37,653 nucleotides of DNA from Bacteroidota bacterium (GCA_026391195.1 JAPLEI010000061.1:646-38298); one strand, 5' to 3'; shown: positions 8,534 to 16,394, numbered from the stretch's first letter. The notes: generated by a model not told the origin, from the letters alone. Made by a program: numbers and translations.

Positions 8534-9967
8534 TTACGAATTTTTTTGGTTAATTTCTCTGAAAGTGATGGTATTGCCGGGTTTGCCGGTGATGGTACCT
8601 CGGCACTTATTGCTGCCGCATTTGCAGGCGAAGGGCTGCATATGTTCGTCTAAAAAACTGGCATAGTCGAGCGTGAGTTCTTCACCGGCAGCAATTGCTC
8701 TAAGGGCTATCACATTCAGTCCATCGTATCTGGTATTGGGCTCACAATGATGGTTCTGGGGAGCCCATTCGGCGGGGTTATCGTCCCATAAAATAAACAA
8801 TTCGCTACTCAGGGGATAAGCATATCGGTTAAACGTGATTTGATCTTCCGGAGGCCAGTGTTGCATTACCTGCCGGCGGGTGATGATGCGTTGTGATTTG
8901 CCTTCTCCTTCAAATACGATTTCACCTGTATGGATGGGTAAGTTTGCATAGATGCCATATCCTGCCAGGGCATTCCCCCGCATAGTATATTTTTTCTGCT
9001 TTCTTCTGTGGCGGTTAATGCCTTCCTGAATAATCAGTTGTAAAAATCCTGCCTGACCAATTGCATCGTTTTGCAAAATATAATCCGCAGAGCCCTCATA
9101 TCCATCCGTGTAAAAAACCGAGCAAGTGAAATTCACTTCTAAAAAATAAATATTTCCTTCGTTGTCAACCCGAAAATCCATACGCGCATACCCTACGCCT
9201 TGGAAGGACGTAAAAATTTTCGCAGCTGCTTGTTTTAGCGCGCTGCTGAGGATGGGATCGTCGCAAATAATATTGGCATTTGGGTGAAGCGCGGAGGTTT
9301 TGAGTGAATAGGTTTTAAAGGCATATCCTTCGGGAAAGCGATATTCTACCGGATGAAAACTATGTACCTGTTTTCCATCTGGGTCGGCTGCTACCAGCAC
9401 GGTTAATTCCCGTCCCGGAATATAGGTTTCTACTAAAATTTCACGATAGCCTTCTGCTCTTAATTCGGCAACGCGCTTTTCTAGTTCACTAAGATTCTCT
9501 ACCCGGGATTGATGATTGATGCCCAAACTATCTCCTGCCTTGGCGGGTTTTATAAATAAGGGATAACTCAGCTTGCTCACCTGTTTAGCAGGTTCATCGT
9601 TAGGCAGCAATAAAACATAATCCGGCGTAGCAACGCCCTCACAAAAAGCCACATATTTCATCAGGGTTTTGGGGGGATCATACAAAAGGGCACTGGGACC
9701 AGTATAGGGAAGATTGAGTAAGTCTAAACAATGGATTACATCAATGGAGGGAACAGTCCACTCAAGATAACCTTCGCAGAGGTTGATAAAAATATCATAG
9801 CCCTCATATTGCAGCGATTTTAGTTGCTGATAGGTACTGAGTTTATTAAGAAAAATATGGGTAACCTCATCATTTGGAAGCCAGCGAGCAAGGTCGCGCG
9901 GAGGATCATAGTCTTTATAATCAACCGAGCTGGTGCTATAATCAGGTTGTAAAACACAAATTTTCAT
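8534..9967 (-). CDS. ATP-grasp ligase fused to a C-terminal SET domain
   Basis: This 477-residue protein has two domains. Residues 1-320 resemble D-Ala-D-Ala ligases. They comprise a pre-ATP-grasp domain with INLCEG (about 61-66), an ATP-binding lysine in YPLFIKPAKAGDSLG (about 135-149), a glutamate in ILVETYIPGRE and metal ligands in ARMDFRVDNEG and YFLEVN. Residues about 328-460 form a SET domain with the SAM-binding GYGIYA (336-341), NHHCEPN (405-411) and GEELTLDY (428-435) with the catalytic tyrosine. A post-SET zinc site CKCGSNKC (448-455) follows. The ligase should use ATP to join an acyl group to an amine; the SET part should methylate lysine or a related amine. Its start overlaps the next gene upstream by ATGA. 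Substrates are unknown. Confidence 0.88.
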   Translation of the reverse strand: MKICVLQPDYSTSSVDYKDYDPPRDLARWLPNDEVTHIFLNKLSTYQQLKSLQYEGYDIFINLCEGYLEWTVPSIDVIHCLDLLNLPYTGPSALLYDPPKTLMKYVAFCEGVATPDYVLLLPNDEPAKQVSKLSYPLFIKPAKAGDSLGINHQSRVENLSELEKRVAELRAEGYREILVETYIPGRELTVLVAADPDGKQVHSFHPVEYRFPEGYAFKTYSLKTSALHPNANIICDDPILSSALKQAAAKIFTSFQGVGYARMDFRVDNEGNIYFLEVNFTCSVFYTDGYEGSADYILQNDAIGQAGFLQLIIQEGINRHRRKQKKYTMRGNALAGYGIYANLPIHTGEIVFEGEGKSQRIITRRQVMQHWPPEDQITFNRYAYPLSSELFILWDDNPAEWAPQNHHCEPNTRYDGLNVIALRAIAAGEELTLDYASFLDEHMQPFACKCGSNKCRGTITGKPGNTITFREINQKNS

Positions 9968-11127
9968 AATTGAACTGCGGATGATTTTTGAATGGTATGG
10001 GTGGAAGCCGGATAGCCACTTCTAAGCAGGGCATCTAGTAATACTTCCCAAATGAGTTGCGTAAAGGAGGTTTGGTTTACTCGAAGGATGGCTCCAATAG
10101 AAGTATAGTTTTCATCTTCACTTAATCCGCATTGTGCATTTACTTCCAGCACATATAATTGTTCGGTGGCAGCATCCATGCGAATATCTGCCCGGGTATA
10201 TCCCATGCCCCCAACTGCTTCATAGGCGAGCAGACTAATATCCTGAATGGCTTTTATTCGGTCGGATGGCGGCATGCCATACTGGTAAAAATCTTCCGAT
10301 TGTGGCATGGGGGTTTCTTCTTCATAAATTTCCCAGAGCCGGTCGAAGGATAAAAATTTTTCCTGCTCACTTAGGGAGGTATGAAAAACCCGTTCAACCG
10401 GGATGTATACTTTAGCGGTAGGATGGGGAGAAGTAGATCCCGAGATCAGGGTGGTGTATTCGGGTCCTGCAATAAAGGCTTCGGCAATTATGCCATCGGC
10501 TGCCAGGTTCCAGCCCCTATAGCCGGCGAACATTTTTTTAATTTGTTCGGAAGCTTCCTCCAAGGTGGACACCACATTTTTTACTCCTACGCCCATGCTA
10601 CCCCCCGATATGGCCGGCTTAAGAATAATGGGAGAACCCAGTTGGGTAAACAGGTCGCTGATATCTTGATTGGGATCTTGAATAATTCTCCAGGCAGGCG
10701 TGGCAACTCCGGCAGCATCAAATGCCTGTTTCATGGGAATTTTAGAAGTGGTAATCCGATAAAAATGCGCATCAGCACCGGTGTAGATGCAATGATGTGC
10801 TGCTAACCAGTTTAATACAGAGATGCCGGGTGTTCCATTTATTTCATCTCCGTCGCACAGGTTAAGGAATATGGGTTGATCATGGGATTTCGTCGCATTT
10901 TCCAGTATCTCCTGCAATATGCTGGCATAATTGTTAAGCGTTATCGGTTGCCATTGCCATGGCAGTTGCAGTTGATTAAAAACTTGGGTGTATTCGGCAA
11001 TGCTTTGAGAGAAGTCGTAATAGTAGTCGATATGCTCATCCTTACTTTCTAGGTGCGGGGCCAACACCCATATTTTCCATTGTAGTTGTGCCGGGGGGGC
11101 GGGAAGTGAAAGCGGAGGGTGGCTCAT
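9964..11127 (-). CDS. ATP-grasp ligase (D-Ala-D-Ala ligase-like)
   Basis: The 387-residue protein is a stand-alone ATP-grasp enzyme related to the N-terminal part of its neighbour. Shared marks are FLNLCDG in the first domain (about 87-93), the glycine-rich ATP-binding segment ILKPAISGGSMGVGV (about 168-182, lysine 170), an acidic AEAFIAGPEYT and the metal-binding RADIRMD and VLEVN. After LEVN the usual TxPG loop of D-Ala-D-Ala ligases is replaced by AQCGLSEDENY, and the neighbour has FTCSVF there, so the acceptor substrate is probably not D-alanine. It overlaps both flanking genes by 4 bp, which implies translational coupling. Confidence 0.85.
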   Translation of the reverse strand: MSHPPLSLPAPPAQLQWKIWVLAPHLESKDEHIDYYYDFSQSIAEYTQVFNQLQLPWQWQPITLNNYASILQEILENATKSHDQPIFLNLCDGDEINGTPGISVLNWLAAHHCIYTGADAHFYRITTSKIPMKQAFDAAGVATPAWRIIQDPNQDISDLFTQLGSPIILKPAISGGSMGVGVKNVVSTLEEASEQIKKMFAGYRGWNLAADGIIAEAFIAGPEYTTLISGSTSPHPTAKVYIPVERVFHTSLSEQEKFLSFDRLWEIYEEETPMPQSEDFYQYGMPPSDRIKAIQDISLLAYEAVGGMGYTRADIRMDAATEQLYVLEVNAQCGLSEDENYTSIGAILRVNQTSFTQLIWEVLLDALLRSGYPASTHTIQKSSAVQL

Positions 11128-11630
11128 GATTTTTTACTAAAAGGCAATTTGAGTTGTTCCAATATAAATTTGGAAAGCCGGTATTTTTTCAATTGCACCG
11201 GCGAGAGGTGGGCGGCACCTTTTATTACTTTCAGGCAATTCCGGGCACCACAGTGGCAGGTGAAGGGTTGTTGCATATCCCACTCGGTGGAGGGATAAAA
11301 AAATGTCAACTCATCCCCCGGCTGAATAGCTTTTAGCGCAATAAACTCCATGCGTGCGGTATCGAAAAATACATTGGGCGCGCAGCTATGATTTACATAT
11401 TGTAAATAAAAGGGACTAAGCGTTATATGTGTATGAGGGGTTGTTTGAACGGTTAGGTAGGTAGGATGCGAAAGGGTGGTTGCGGCAGCAAAAGAACATA
11501 TCACCTGATTAGGGGTAAATGAATGTGCAGCGTGTAATGAATGTTCGCCTGTTAAGGCATTTTGCCAAACCTCCGCCAGCGGAAATGCCTGCAGTTTTTT
11601 AAAAGATGTAGTGGCCGGAACGGAGCGCAT
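11124..11630 (-). CDS. stand-alone SET domain protein with post-SET zinc motif
   Basis: This 168-residue protein is the first gene of the three-gene operon. It has the SET core motif NHSCAPN (80-86), GDELTFFY (105-112) with the likely catalytic tyrosine, and a post-SET cluster CHCGARNC (125-132). With the cysteine of NHSC this gives the four ligands of the post-SET zinc. The N-terminal SAM-binding GxG, seen as GYGIYA in the fused neighbour, is replaced by HSLHAAHSF, so SAM binding may be altered or lost. The gene ends in an ATGA overlap with the ATP-grasp gene. It may methylate a ligase product or serve as a partner subunit; this is inference. Confidence 0.82.
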   Translation of the reverse strand: MRSVPATTSFKKLQAFPLAEVWQNALTGEHSLHAAHSFTPNQVICSFAAATTLSHPTYLTVQTTPHTHITLSPFYLQYVNHSCAPNVFFDTARMEFIALKAIQPGDELTFFYPSTEWDMQQPFTCHCGARNCLKVIKGAAHLSPVQLKKYRLSKFILEQLKLPFSKKS

Positions 11631-11685
11631 AAATGGAGGAAAAAAGGTATTGTATAAAATTCCAATAATTATTCAATCACCGCTA

Positions 11686-11701
11686 TAATTACTGGTAATT
11701 A
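11686..11701. promoter_or_regulatory. palindrome TAATTAC-TG-GTAATTA, possible operator
   Basis: Two perfect 7-bp arms are separated by 2 bp. It lies 56 bp upstream of the first SET operon gene and 240 bp upstream of the response regulator. The size suits a dimeric regulator. AT-rich palindromes can arise by chance, so function is inferred only from position. Confidence 0.35.
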
Positions 11702-11823
11702 ATACTCCACATTTATCTTATAATTGTTCACATTAATACAGCATGAGTAATTGTGAAAATAACATCAGCTGCTACTTTTATAGGTAGCCGTTTTTTCTGA
11801 GGCTTACTTTTTTTAGTATAAAC

Positions 11824-11838
11824 TACTTGAATCAAGTA
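11824..11838. promoter_or_regulatory. palindrome TACTTGA-A-TCAAGTA, possible operator
   Basis: Perfect 7-bp arms flank a single central base. The palindrome is itself flanked by direct repeats AGTATAAA (11815-11822) and AGTATAAA (11835-11842). It lies about 105 bp before the likely ATG of the response regulator. NarL/LuxR-type regulators bind such inverted repeats, so autoregulation is possible; not shown. Confidence 0.4.
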
Positions 11839-11941
11839 TAAATAACCAAAAAATCAGGTGTTTTAACGGTATAAATACGTTCCAGCATTCTTTAATTTAG
11901 CAGTAGCTGTAGTGCAAAAATACCTAATCAAAATACTTGCC

Positions 11942-12613
11942 ATGAATATACAGAAAGCGCCTATTAGAATTGTAATAGCAGATGACCATGCTGTTTTTCG
12001 TGCCGGATTACGTGCTTATTTAAGTAAGTTTCCCGATTGTAAAGTGGTTGGAGAAGCCAATAATGGCGAAGATCTGGTAGAAATGGTTAGAAGCCTGGCT
12101 CCGGATGTGGTAGTTACCGATATTGATATGCCCCGGAAAACCGGTATTGAAGCGGCAGCTGATATTTGTAAATACAATCCATCCAGCCGAATTTTAATCT
12201 TATCGGTACATGCATCGCAACAACATATCATCAATATGGTAGATGCCGGCGCTTTGGGCTACATTTTAAAAAGTTCCGATGCCGAGGAAATAGTGGAAGC
12301 CATTCGCACGCTTCAGCAGCACAAGCCCTATTTCTGTAAGGTAGCTACAGAAAAACTAACCGAGATAATTTCCAAACAATTGCGCGTTGGGTCTAAAGAA
12401 CCCATTCATTTATCGGGCAGGGAAAAAGAAATTATCCGGTTGATATGCGAAGAATATACCAGCAAAGCCATTGCCTATACCCTCAACCTGAGTAAACGAA
12501 CCGTTGAAGGTCATCGTACCCGAATCATGGATAAAATTGGCGCAAAGAGTGTGGCCGGTATTATAACGTTTGCAATAGAAAATGGCATTTATTCCAGTGA
12601 ATTAGCCCATTAA
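11942..12613 (+). CDS. orphan NarL/LuxR-type response regulator
   Basis: The protein has a receiver domain with the acidic pair in IADDH (about 12-16), the phosphoacceptor aspartate D60 in VVVTDIDMP and the conserved lysine in YILKSSD. A LuxR-type helix-turn-helix follows (LSGREKEIIRLI to KSVAGIITFAI, about 157-215). It should bind DNA as a dimer after phosphorylation by a histidine kinase, but none is encoded nearby. The ORF track begins at a GTG ten codons upstream; I prefer the ATG at 11942 because MNIQKAPIRIVIADDH begins the domain in the usual way. Its stop overlaps the stop of the convergent TIM-barrel gene. Confidence 0.9.
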   Translation: MNIQKAPIRIVIADDHAVFRAGLRAYLSKFPDCKVVGEANNGEDLVEMVRSLAPDVVVTDIDMPRKTGIEAAADICKYNPSSRILILSVHASQQHIINMVDAGALGYILKSSDAEEIVEAIRTLQQHKPYFCKVATEKLTEIISKQLRVGSKEPIHLSGREKEIIRLICEEYTSKAIAYTLNLSKRTVEGHRTRIMDKIGAKSVAGIITFAIENGIYSSELAH

Positions 12614-13524
12614 TAGCCCCAGCTTTTTAGCGTTGCGATATTTATCTTACAAGATTCCAGCGGTGTTTTTTGCTGATACGATTCCTGCTCAATAATGATA
12701 TGTCGGGTTCCATGTTCACTACAATAGGCTAGAATGTCTTTTACCGGAACTACCCCCACGCCCAGCAAGGTACTTTCAAAATTATGCCCCATTTCTCCTT
12801 TGCCGGCTGCGGCAATTTCATCTTTGATGTGCAGAGATATAAAACGTCCTGGAAATTTTTTAACGATGGAAAAAGCCTCTGCCCCAGTTCCATGCATGTT
12901 GCCGGTATCTAATTGCTGAATTACCAGTTCGGGGTCGGTATTTTCTAAAATGGCTTCATACAAAGTTCCCTTGCCCATTTTTTCGGTAAACTCAAAATCA
13001 TGATTATGGTACCCGAATTTCATATTCCACTTCTGGCAAAGTTTGCCACACTCATTAAACACATTCATATACCGCTTCAGGTCATCCTCGGTTTTGCGCA
13101 TCGAATTGTCGAGCCAGGGACTGATTACAAATTCCTGACCTACCGTTGCTGCATCTTCTATGGTGTACTTCCAGCTATCGCTGAAATCGTTCTTCTCACT
13201 ATTCCAGTGTTCTTTGCCCATTACGGTATGGCCACTGCGCATTTCTAAACCCAAATCGGACAATAATTTTTTAAAGTCTTTGGCATTGTATCCATAAAAC
13301 TGGCGTTTTACATAATTGGCATGCTCTACATACTTATAGCCCATGGAAGCCAGCGCTTTTAATGTTGCAACCGGATTAGCCATCATATCTGCCCGAACGG
13401 AGTAGAGTTGAATCCCTACCAGTTGTGAATTTGCGGTGCGGGCGAAAAGGGAATTACTTACTAATGAACTACCGGCAGTTAATAAGGCGGTTTGCTGGAG
13501 AAATTTTCTTCGGGAGATAGACAT
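12610..13524 (-). CDS. Tat-exported sugar phosphate isomerase/epimerase-like TIM-barrel protein
   Basis: The protein (about 304 residues from the preferred ATG) starts with a twin-arginine signal (SISRRKFLQQTALLTAGSS) and continues as an AP-endonuclease-2 type TIM barrel. QLYSVRADMMANP, FGYHNHDFEF, QLDTGNMHGTGA and SLHIKDE are the usual metal-binding strands with histidine, aspartate and glutamate ligands. Secreted relatives are common in Bacteroidota beside Gfo/Idh/MocA oxidoreductases and are thought to handle 3-keto-sugars or similar compounds. The exact reaction is not deducible. The ORF track adds eight residues (MLTLNLCP) ahead of MSISRRK; the twin-arginine start at 13524 is the better choice. 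Confidence 0.87.
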   Translation of the reverse strand: MSISRRKFLQQTALLTAGSSLVSNSLFARTANSQLVGIQLYSVRADMMANPVATLKALASMGYKYVEHANYVKRQFYGYNAKDFKKLLSDLGLEMRSGHTVMGKEHWNSEKNDFSDSWKYTIEDAATVGQEFVISPWLDNSMRKTEDDLKRYMNVFNECGKLCQKWNMKFGYHNHDFEFTEKMGKGTLYEAILENTDPELVIQQLDTGNMHGTGAEAFSIVKKFPGRFISLHIKDEIAAAGKGEMGHNFESTLLGVGVVPVKDILAYCSEHGTRHIIIEQESYQQKTPLESCKINIATLKSWGY

Positions 13525-13597
13525 AGGGCATAGATTAAGCGTTAACAAAATAAGGTTAGCTAAAATAAGTAAAAATCCGGCAAGGCTTCGTGTATTG

Positions 13598-14377
13598 CTA
13601 TTTCTTTTTCGCTACTATCTTCCATATATTGGGGAAGAGTGCCGGCGTTTGTAACTTATATTGCTGATAGGCGGTATGATTTCGGTATTTTTTTTCCAAC
13701 ATAGGAACTCCGGATACAGCCATTAACAACCAGGTAATGGTTAAAGGACCTATTAAACCCAGCCAACCCAGTGAAAGCGGAAACACGATAATGCCAATAC
13801 CCCACCACATCAGTATCTCACCCAAATAATTCGGATGGCGCGAATACTTCCATAATCCCGTTTGCATAATTGCTCCGGGTTGCTTTGTTCTACTAAATGC
13901 TTGTAATTGCGCGTCCCCTGCTGCCTGACTATAAAATCCAACTATCCATATCACTACACCCAAAAAATAGGCTGCAGATCCCTCTTGCTGGTTGGCAATT
14001 GCTGCTACCTGAAGCGGCATGCTGATCAGCCACATAAAAAAACCTTGCAATAAAAATACCTGTAAAAAACTACGCAGGTAAAAATGCTTACCCCAGGCCT
14101 CTCTCCAGGCTCGGTATCTGAAATCTTCTGCCTTACCTCGATTTCTGATAAACAAATAAACCGATAAGCGAATGCCCCATACAAAAGTTAGTAGGTAAAC
14201 TATCCAAGATTGCAATGCAGCGGGAAAGCAGACCACTAAGTATACACCAATTGCTATAAAGCCGCCTCCCCAGCCGATATCAGCCACATCATTCCGCTTA
14301 AAAATCAGGGAAACTATAAACAAGCATGTCTGGTAAACAAAAATTAACCCTGCGCACTGTAATAGTACCTGCCCCAT
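13598..14377 (-). CDS. DUF1295 (steroid 5-alpha-reductase-like) membrane protein
   Basis: The protein is a multi-pass membrane protein of the DUF1295 family, distantly related to steroid 5-alpha-reductases and isoprenylcysteine methyltransferases. Visible signatures are DVADIGWGGGFIAIG near the start, RYRAWREAWGKHFYLRSF in the middle and the conserved block LWKYSRHPNYLGEILMWWGI near residue 180. It ends with MLEKKYRNHTAYQQYKLQTPALFP. Family members are thought to act on lipid or isoprenoid substrates with a nucleotide cofactor. The ORF track starts at 14404, but the ATG at 14377 overlaps the upstream stop as TGATG, which argues for this start and for coupling to the DUF2177 gene. Confidence 0.85.
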   Translation of the reverse strand: MGQVLLQCAGLIFVYQTCLFIVSLIFKRNDVADIGWGGGFIAIGVYLVVCFPAALQSWIVYLLTFVWGIRLSVYLFIRNRGKAEDFRYRAWREAWGKHFYLRSFLQVFLLQGFFMWLISMPLQVAAIANQQEGSAAYFLGVVIWIVGFYSQAAGDAQLQAFSRTKQPGAIMQTGLWKYSRHPNYLGEILMWWGIGIIVFPLSLGWLGLIGPLTITWLLMAVSGVPMLEKKYRNHTAYQQYKLQTPALFPNIWKIVAKKK

Positions 14378-14787
14378 CAGGCAAGAATTTTCTTGGTAAT
14401 CCAATATCCTGCAGCAGCCACCAATCCGGTTAAAATGGTTCCCCAGATGATGTCGATATATACGATGGTGAGTGGCCAGTTTTTTAGGGTAGCCAGGTTG
14501 GTCAGGTCGTAGGTTGCATAGGTGAAAAATCCGAATAAAGCCCCCATGATAACTGCATGCGAAAAGCTGTTTTTCTCAACAGCCGGAAGGATAGAAAAGA
14601 TAAATATGCCAACAATAAATAAGGCATAAAAAACAAAGGCGGCCGTCCAGTTTACCGTATCACTCAAAAATCCACCTAGGTATTTGCGATACAAGTTTTT
14701 GGCAATCAGCCCCAGCCAAGTTAAATCGATAGCAAAAAATACAACGGCCGTTAATAAATACGCCAAGATGAGTTTACCTACATTCAT
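14377..14787 (-). CDS. DUF2177 family membrane protein
   Basis: The 136-residue protein has about four membrane helices. DUF2177 marks are FFAIDLTWLGLIAKNLYRKYLG near the N-terminus and the central FFTYATYDLTNLATLKNWPLTIVYIDIIWGT-like block. No catalytic function is established for the family. It is translationally coupled (TGATG) to the DUF1295 gene that follows. As far as I recall the two families also occur together in lipid-modification clusters of other bacteria, so a joint role at the membrane is plausible but unproven. Confidence 0.85.
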   Translation of the reverse strand: MNVGKLILAYLLTAVVFFAIDLTWLGLIAKNLYRKYLGGFLSDTVNWTAAFVFYALFIVGIFIFSILPAVEKNSFSHAVIMGALFGFFTYATYDLTNLATLKNWPLTIVYIDIIWGTILTGLVAAAGYWITKKILA

Positions 14788-14796
14788 ACCAGTAAT

Positions 14797-15258
14797 TTAC
14801 GCTTTTTTCTTCAATAGCAACTGGTGAAATTTTCGCAATTCATCTAACTCGGTGGCAGCAAATGGCTCGTGGTTATTGTTTTTTGCCTGTAAAAACAATA
14901 CCCGTTTGTGTTGCGGATAACTCTGTAAAATCGCAGTAATCAGTTCAGTAGCTTCTTCATTTTTTTGAAAAACCGGGGTATTTTTTTCCGGGGTCGATTT
15001 GTATCGGGTAGGCATTTTAAGTATAATGGCTTCGATGGTACCTATCCAGGCTACCGGAAGCGTCTCCACGTTCCGCGCCTTGGCACAAAGGCCCTCCAGT
15101 TGTTTTTTACTTAAGCTGCCCCTTTCCTCATATTGATGCATCAGACTCATTACAAACAATGAATCCGTATCATGCTCATAAAGCGCTTGCAATACCTTGC
15201 CAATTACATCAATTTGTTTTTTATTTTTTTGCATCATGTTGGTATTGTTCTCCTGCAT
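14797..15258 (-). CDS. hypothetical protein, no recognised domain
   Basis: I do not recognise this 153-residue protein. It is soluble and mostly helical by appearance, with a lysine-rich C-terminus (HQLLLKKKA) and no signal peptide. The segment SLFVMSLMHQYEERGSLSKKQLEGL looks like a helical bundle motif. The 5' end overlaps the upstream DUF1684 gene by 38 bp if the first ATG is used, or 17 bp if translation begins at the double ATG at 15232-15237. A GGAG lies 12 bases before that second start, so 15237 is a real alternative. It is 9 bp upstream of the DUF2177 gene and probably part of the same transcript. Confidence 0.65.
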   Translation of the reverse strand: MQENNTNMMQKNKKQIDVIGKVLQALYEHDTDSLFVMSLMHQYEERGSLSKKQLEGLCAKARNVETLPVAWIGTIEAIILKMPTRYKSTPEKNTPVFQKNEEATELITAILQSYPQHKRVLFLQAKNNNHEPFAATELDELRKFHQLLLKKKA

Positions 15259-16111
15259 TTACCGCAAAGGAAAGTCGGTTTTGGGGTGGGGGGAGTGGAC
15301 AGGTAGCATAGGGAGTAAAAGCACAGGGGGGATTGAAAGCCTGGTTGAAATCTATATATATTTCTTCTCCAGGCTTCTTTTGGCTTACATATAAAAATCG
15401 TCCGGTGGGATAAGTGGTTTTTCCGCTAGTGGCATCCGCAAATAAGATAAACCACTGGTTGCCTTCTTCCAGTACATCCAGCCGATATGTTTTTTGTTGA
15501 TAAGTAAACGCCAGTTTTCCCGGCGAGTTTTCCCGGTTTACTTGTCCTAATACATTCAGTATCTCAATTTTTCTAGACTCCCTAGGTTCAAAATAGACTT
15601 TTAATTTCCAGTTTCGGTTAACGGGAAAACGCGGAATGGTGTGGAACGAATCCAGCGCGGGCGAATGTAAATCTCTCATTCGTATGCCAATTTTATCTCC
15701 CCGAGCAATCACCGTAAATCTTAGATCTTCTAGCGTAAGTTGCGGTATATTTATCAATTCCTGGCTATATACCAGCTGCCTGTTAACCGGCACACTATTT
15801 TCGGTTATGGTAATACCCGGTTCGGTTACCCAATACACTTCTTGATTTACCCACTCAAAGTAACCAGCCCGCGCAGGCATATTGGGATGGGTTAATATGA
15901 GTTCATTGCTGGTGCTGCTACCCAGATGGTTTATACCAGGTTGCAACCAGAAGAGTCCTACTAGATTTATCCAACCATCTGGGGCTTTTAAATCTTGTAT
16001 TCTTTGCTGATGCCAGCGGTTAATTGAATCGGAATAGTTACCGGATTGTGCAGTAGCATTTGAATAAAAAAAGAGTAAAGAAACAAACAATATCCAGCAA
16101 TATTTTTTCAT
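15221..16111 (-). CDS. DUF1684 domain protein with signal peptide
   Basis: From the ATG at 16111 the protein has 296 residues and begins with a clear export signal (MKKYCWILFVSLLFFYSNATAQ, likely cut near ATA-Q). The body matches DUF1684. It has WHQQRIQDLKAPDGWINLVGLFWL near the start and a C-terminal DFNQAFNPPCAFTPYATCPLPPPQNRL, which resembles the family's conserved N-PPxAFTPYxTCPLPPxxNRL. The function is unknown; it is probably periplasmic. The ORF track starts at 16243, but those 44 extra residues are not signal-like and reach the edge of the tRNA, so I reject that start. It leads the run DUF1684, hypothetical, DUF2177, DUF1295. Confidence 0.87.
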   Translation of the reverse strand: MKKYCWILFVSLLFFYSNATAQSGNYSDSINRWHQQRIQDLKAPDGWINLVGLFWLQPGINHLGSSTSNELILTHPNMPARAGYFEWVNQEVYWVTEPGITITENSVPVNRQLVYSQELINIPQLTLEDLRFTVIARGDKIGIRMRDLHSPALDSFHTIPRFPVNRNWKLKVYFEPRESRKIEILNVLGQVNRENSPGKLAFTYQQKTYRLDVLEEGNQWFILFADATSGKTTYPTGRFLYVSQKKPGEEIYIDFNQAFNPPCAFTPYATCPLPPPQNRLSFAVNAGEQYQHDAKK

Positions 16112-16245
16112 ACGTATAAGGTGGGAAGATTCAGCGATTAATTGAATAAAGCTTTTCTCACTTATGAAACGATAGTAAAACAAGCGGTAAAGTGGGTGTG
16201 GAGAAACTACCACCCTCGCTCTCGCGCTGTTACGCTCAAACACTG

Positions 16246-16318
16246 AGCCAACTATCGGATTCGAACCGACGACCCTTTCATTACGAATGAAATGCTCTAC
16301 CAGCTGAGCTAAGTTGGC
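16246..16318 (-). tRNA. tRNA-Thr (anticodon CGU)
   Basis: The minus strand folds as a standard cloverleaf of 73 bases. The acceptor arms are GCCAACT and AGTTGGC. The D arm contains AGCTCAGCTGGTAGAGC, the anticodon stem is TTTCA/TGAAA with loop TTCGTAA (anticodon CGU, decoding ACG), and the T loop is GGTTCGAATCC. The discriminator base is U and the CCA end is not encoded. It stands alone between the TolC-like and DUF1684 genes. Confidence 0.97.
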
Positions 16319-16394
16319 TTTTGAAAGGATACCTAGTATTCTTTGCAGCGGTAAATTTACAAAAAAAATATGCTCGGCAACAATATTACCTGCA

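Larger units (their letters stand above)
11631..11941. promoter_or_regulatory. regulatory gap between SET operon and response regulator
   Basis: This 311-bp AT-rich divergent gap has no convincing gene. On the minus strand TACCTTTT (plus 11642-11649) is one base from TAnnTTTG, close to the SET gene start. On the plus strand TAATTTAG (11893-11900) is a similar near match ahead of the response regulator. Neither has a clean -33 TTG at standard spacing. Two palindromes, listed separately, lie in the middle. Confidence 0.45.

Noticed and set aside
10381-10806. 141-residue plus-strand ORF inside the ATP-grasp gene
   Set aside because: Antisense shadow of a well-supported ATP-grasp enzyme; no recognisable fold or start context.
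16112-16243. 44-residue N-terminal extension of the DUF1684 ORF
   Set aside because: It reaches the edge of the tRNA-Thr gene and puts the signal peptide in the middle of the protein; the ATG at 16111 is far better.
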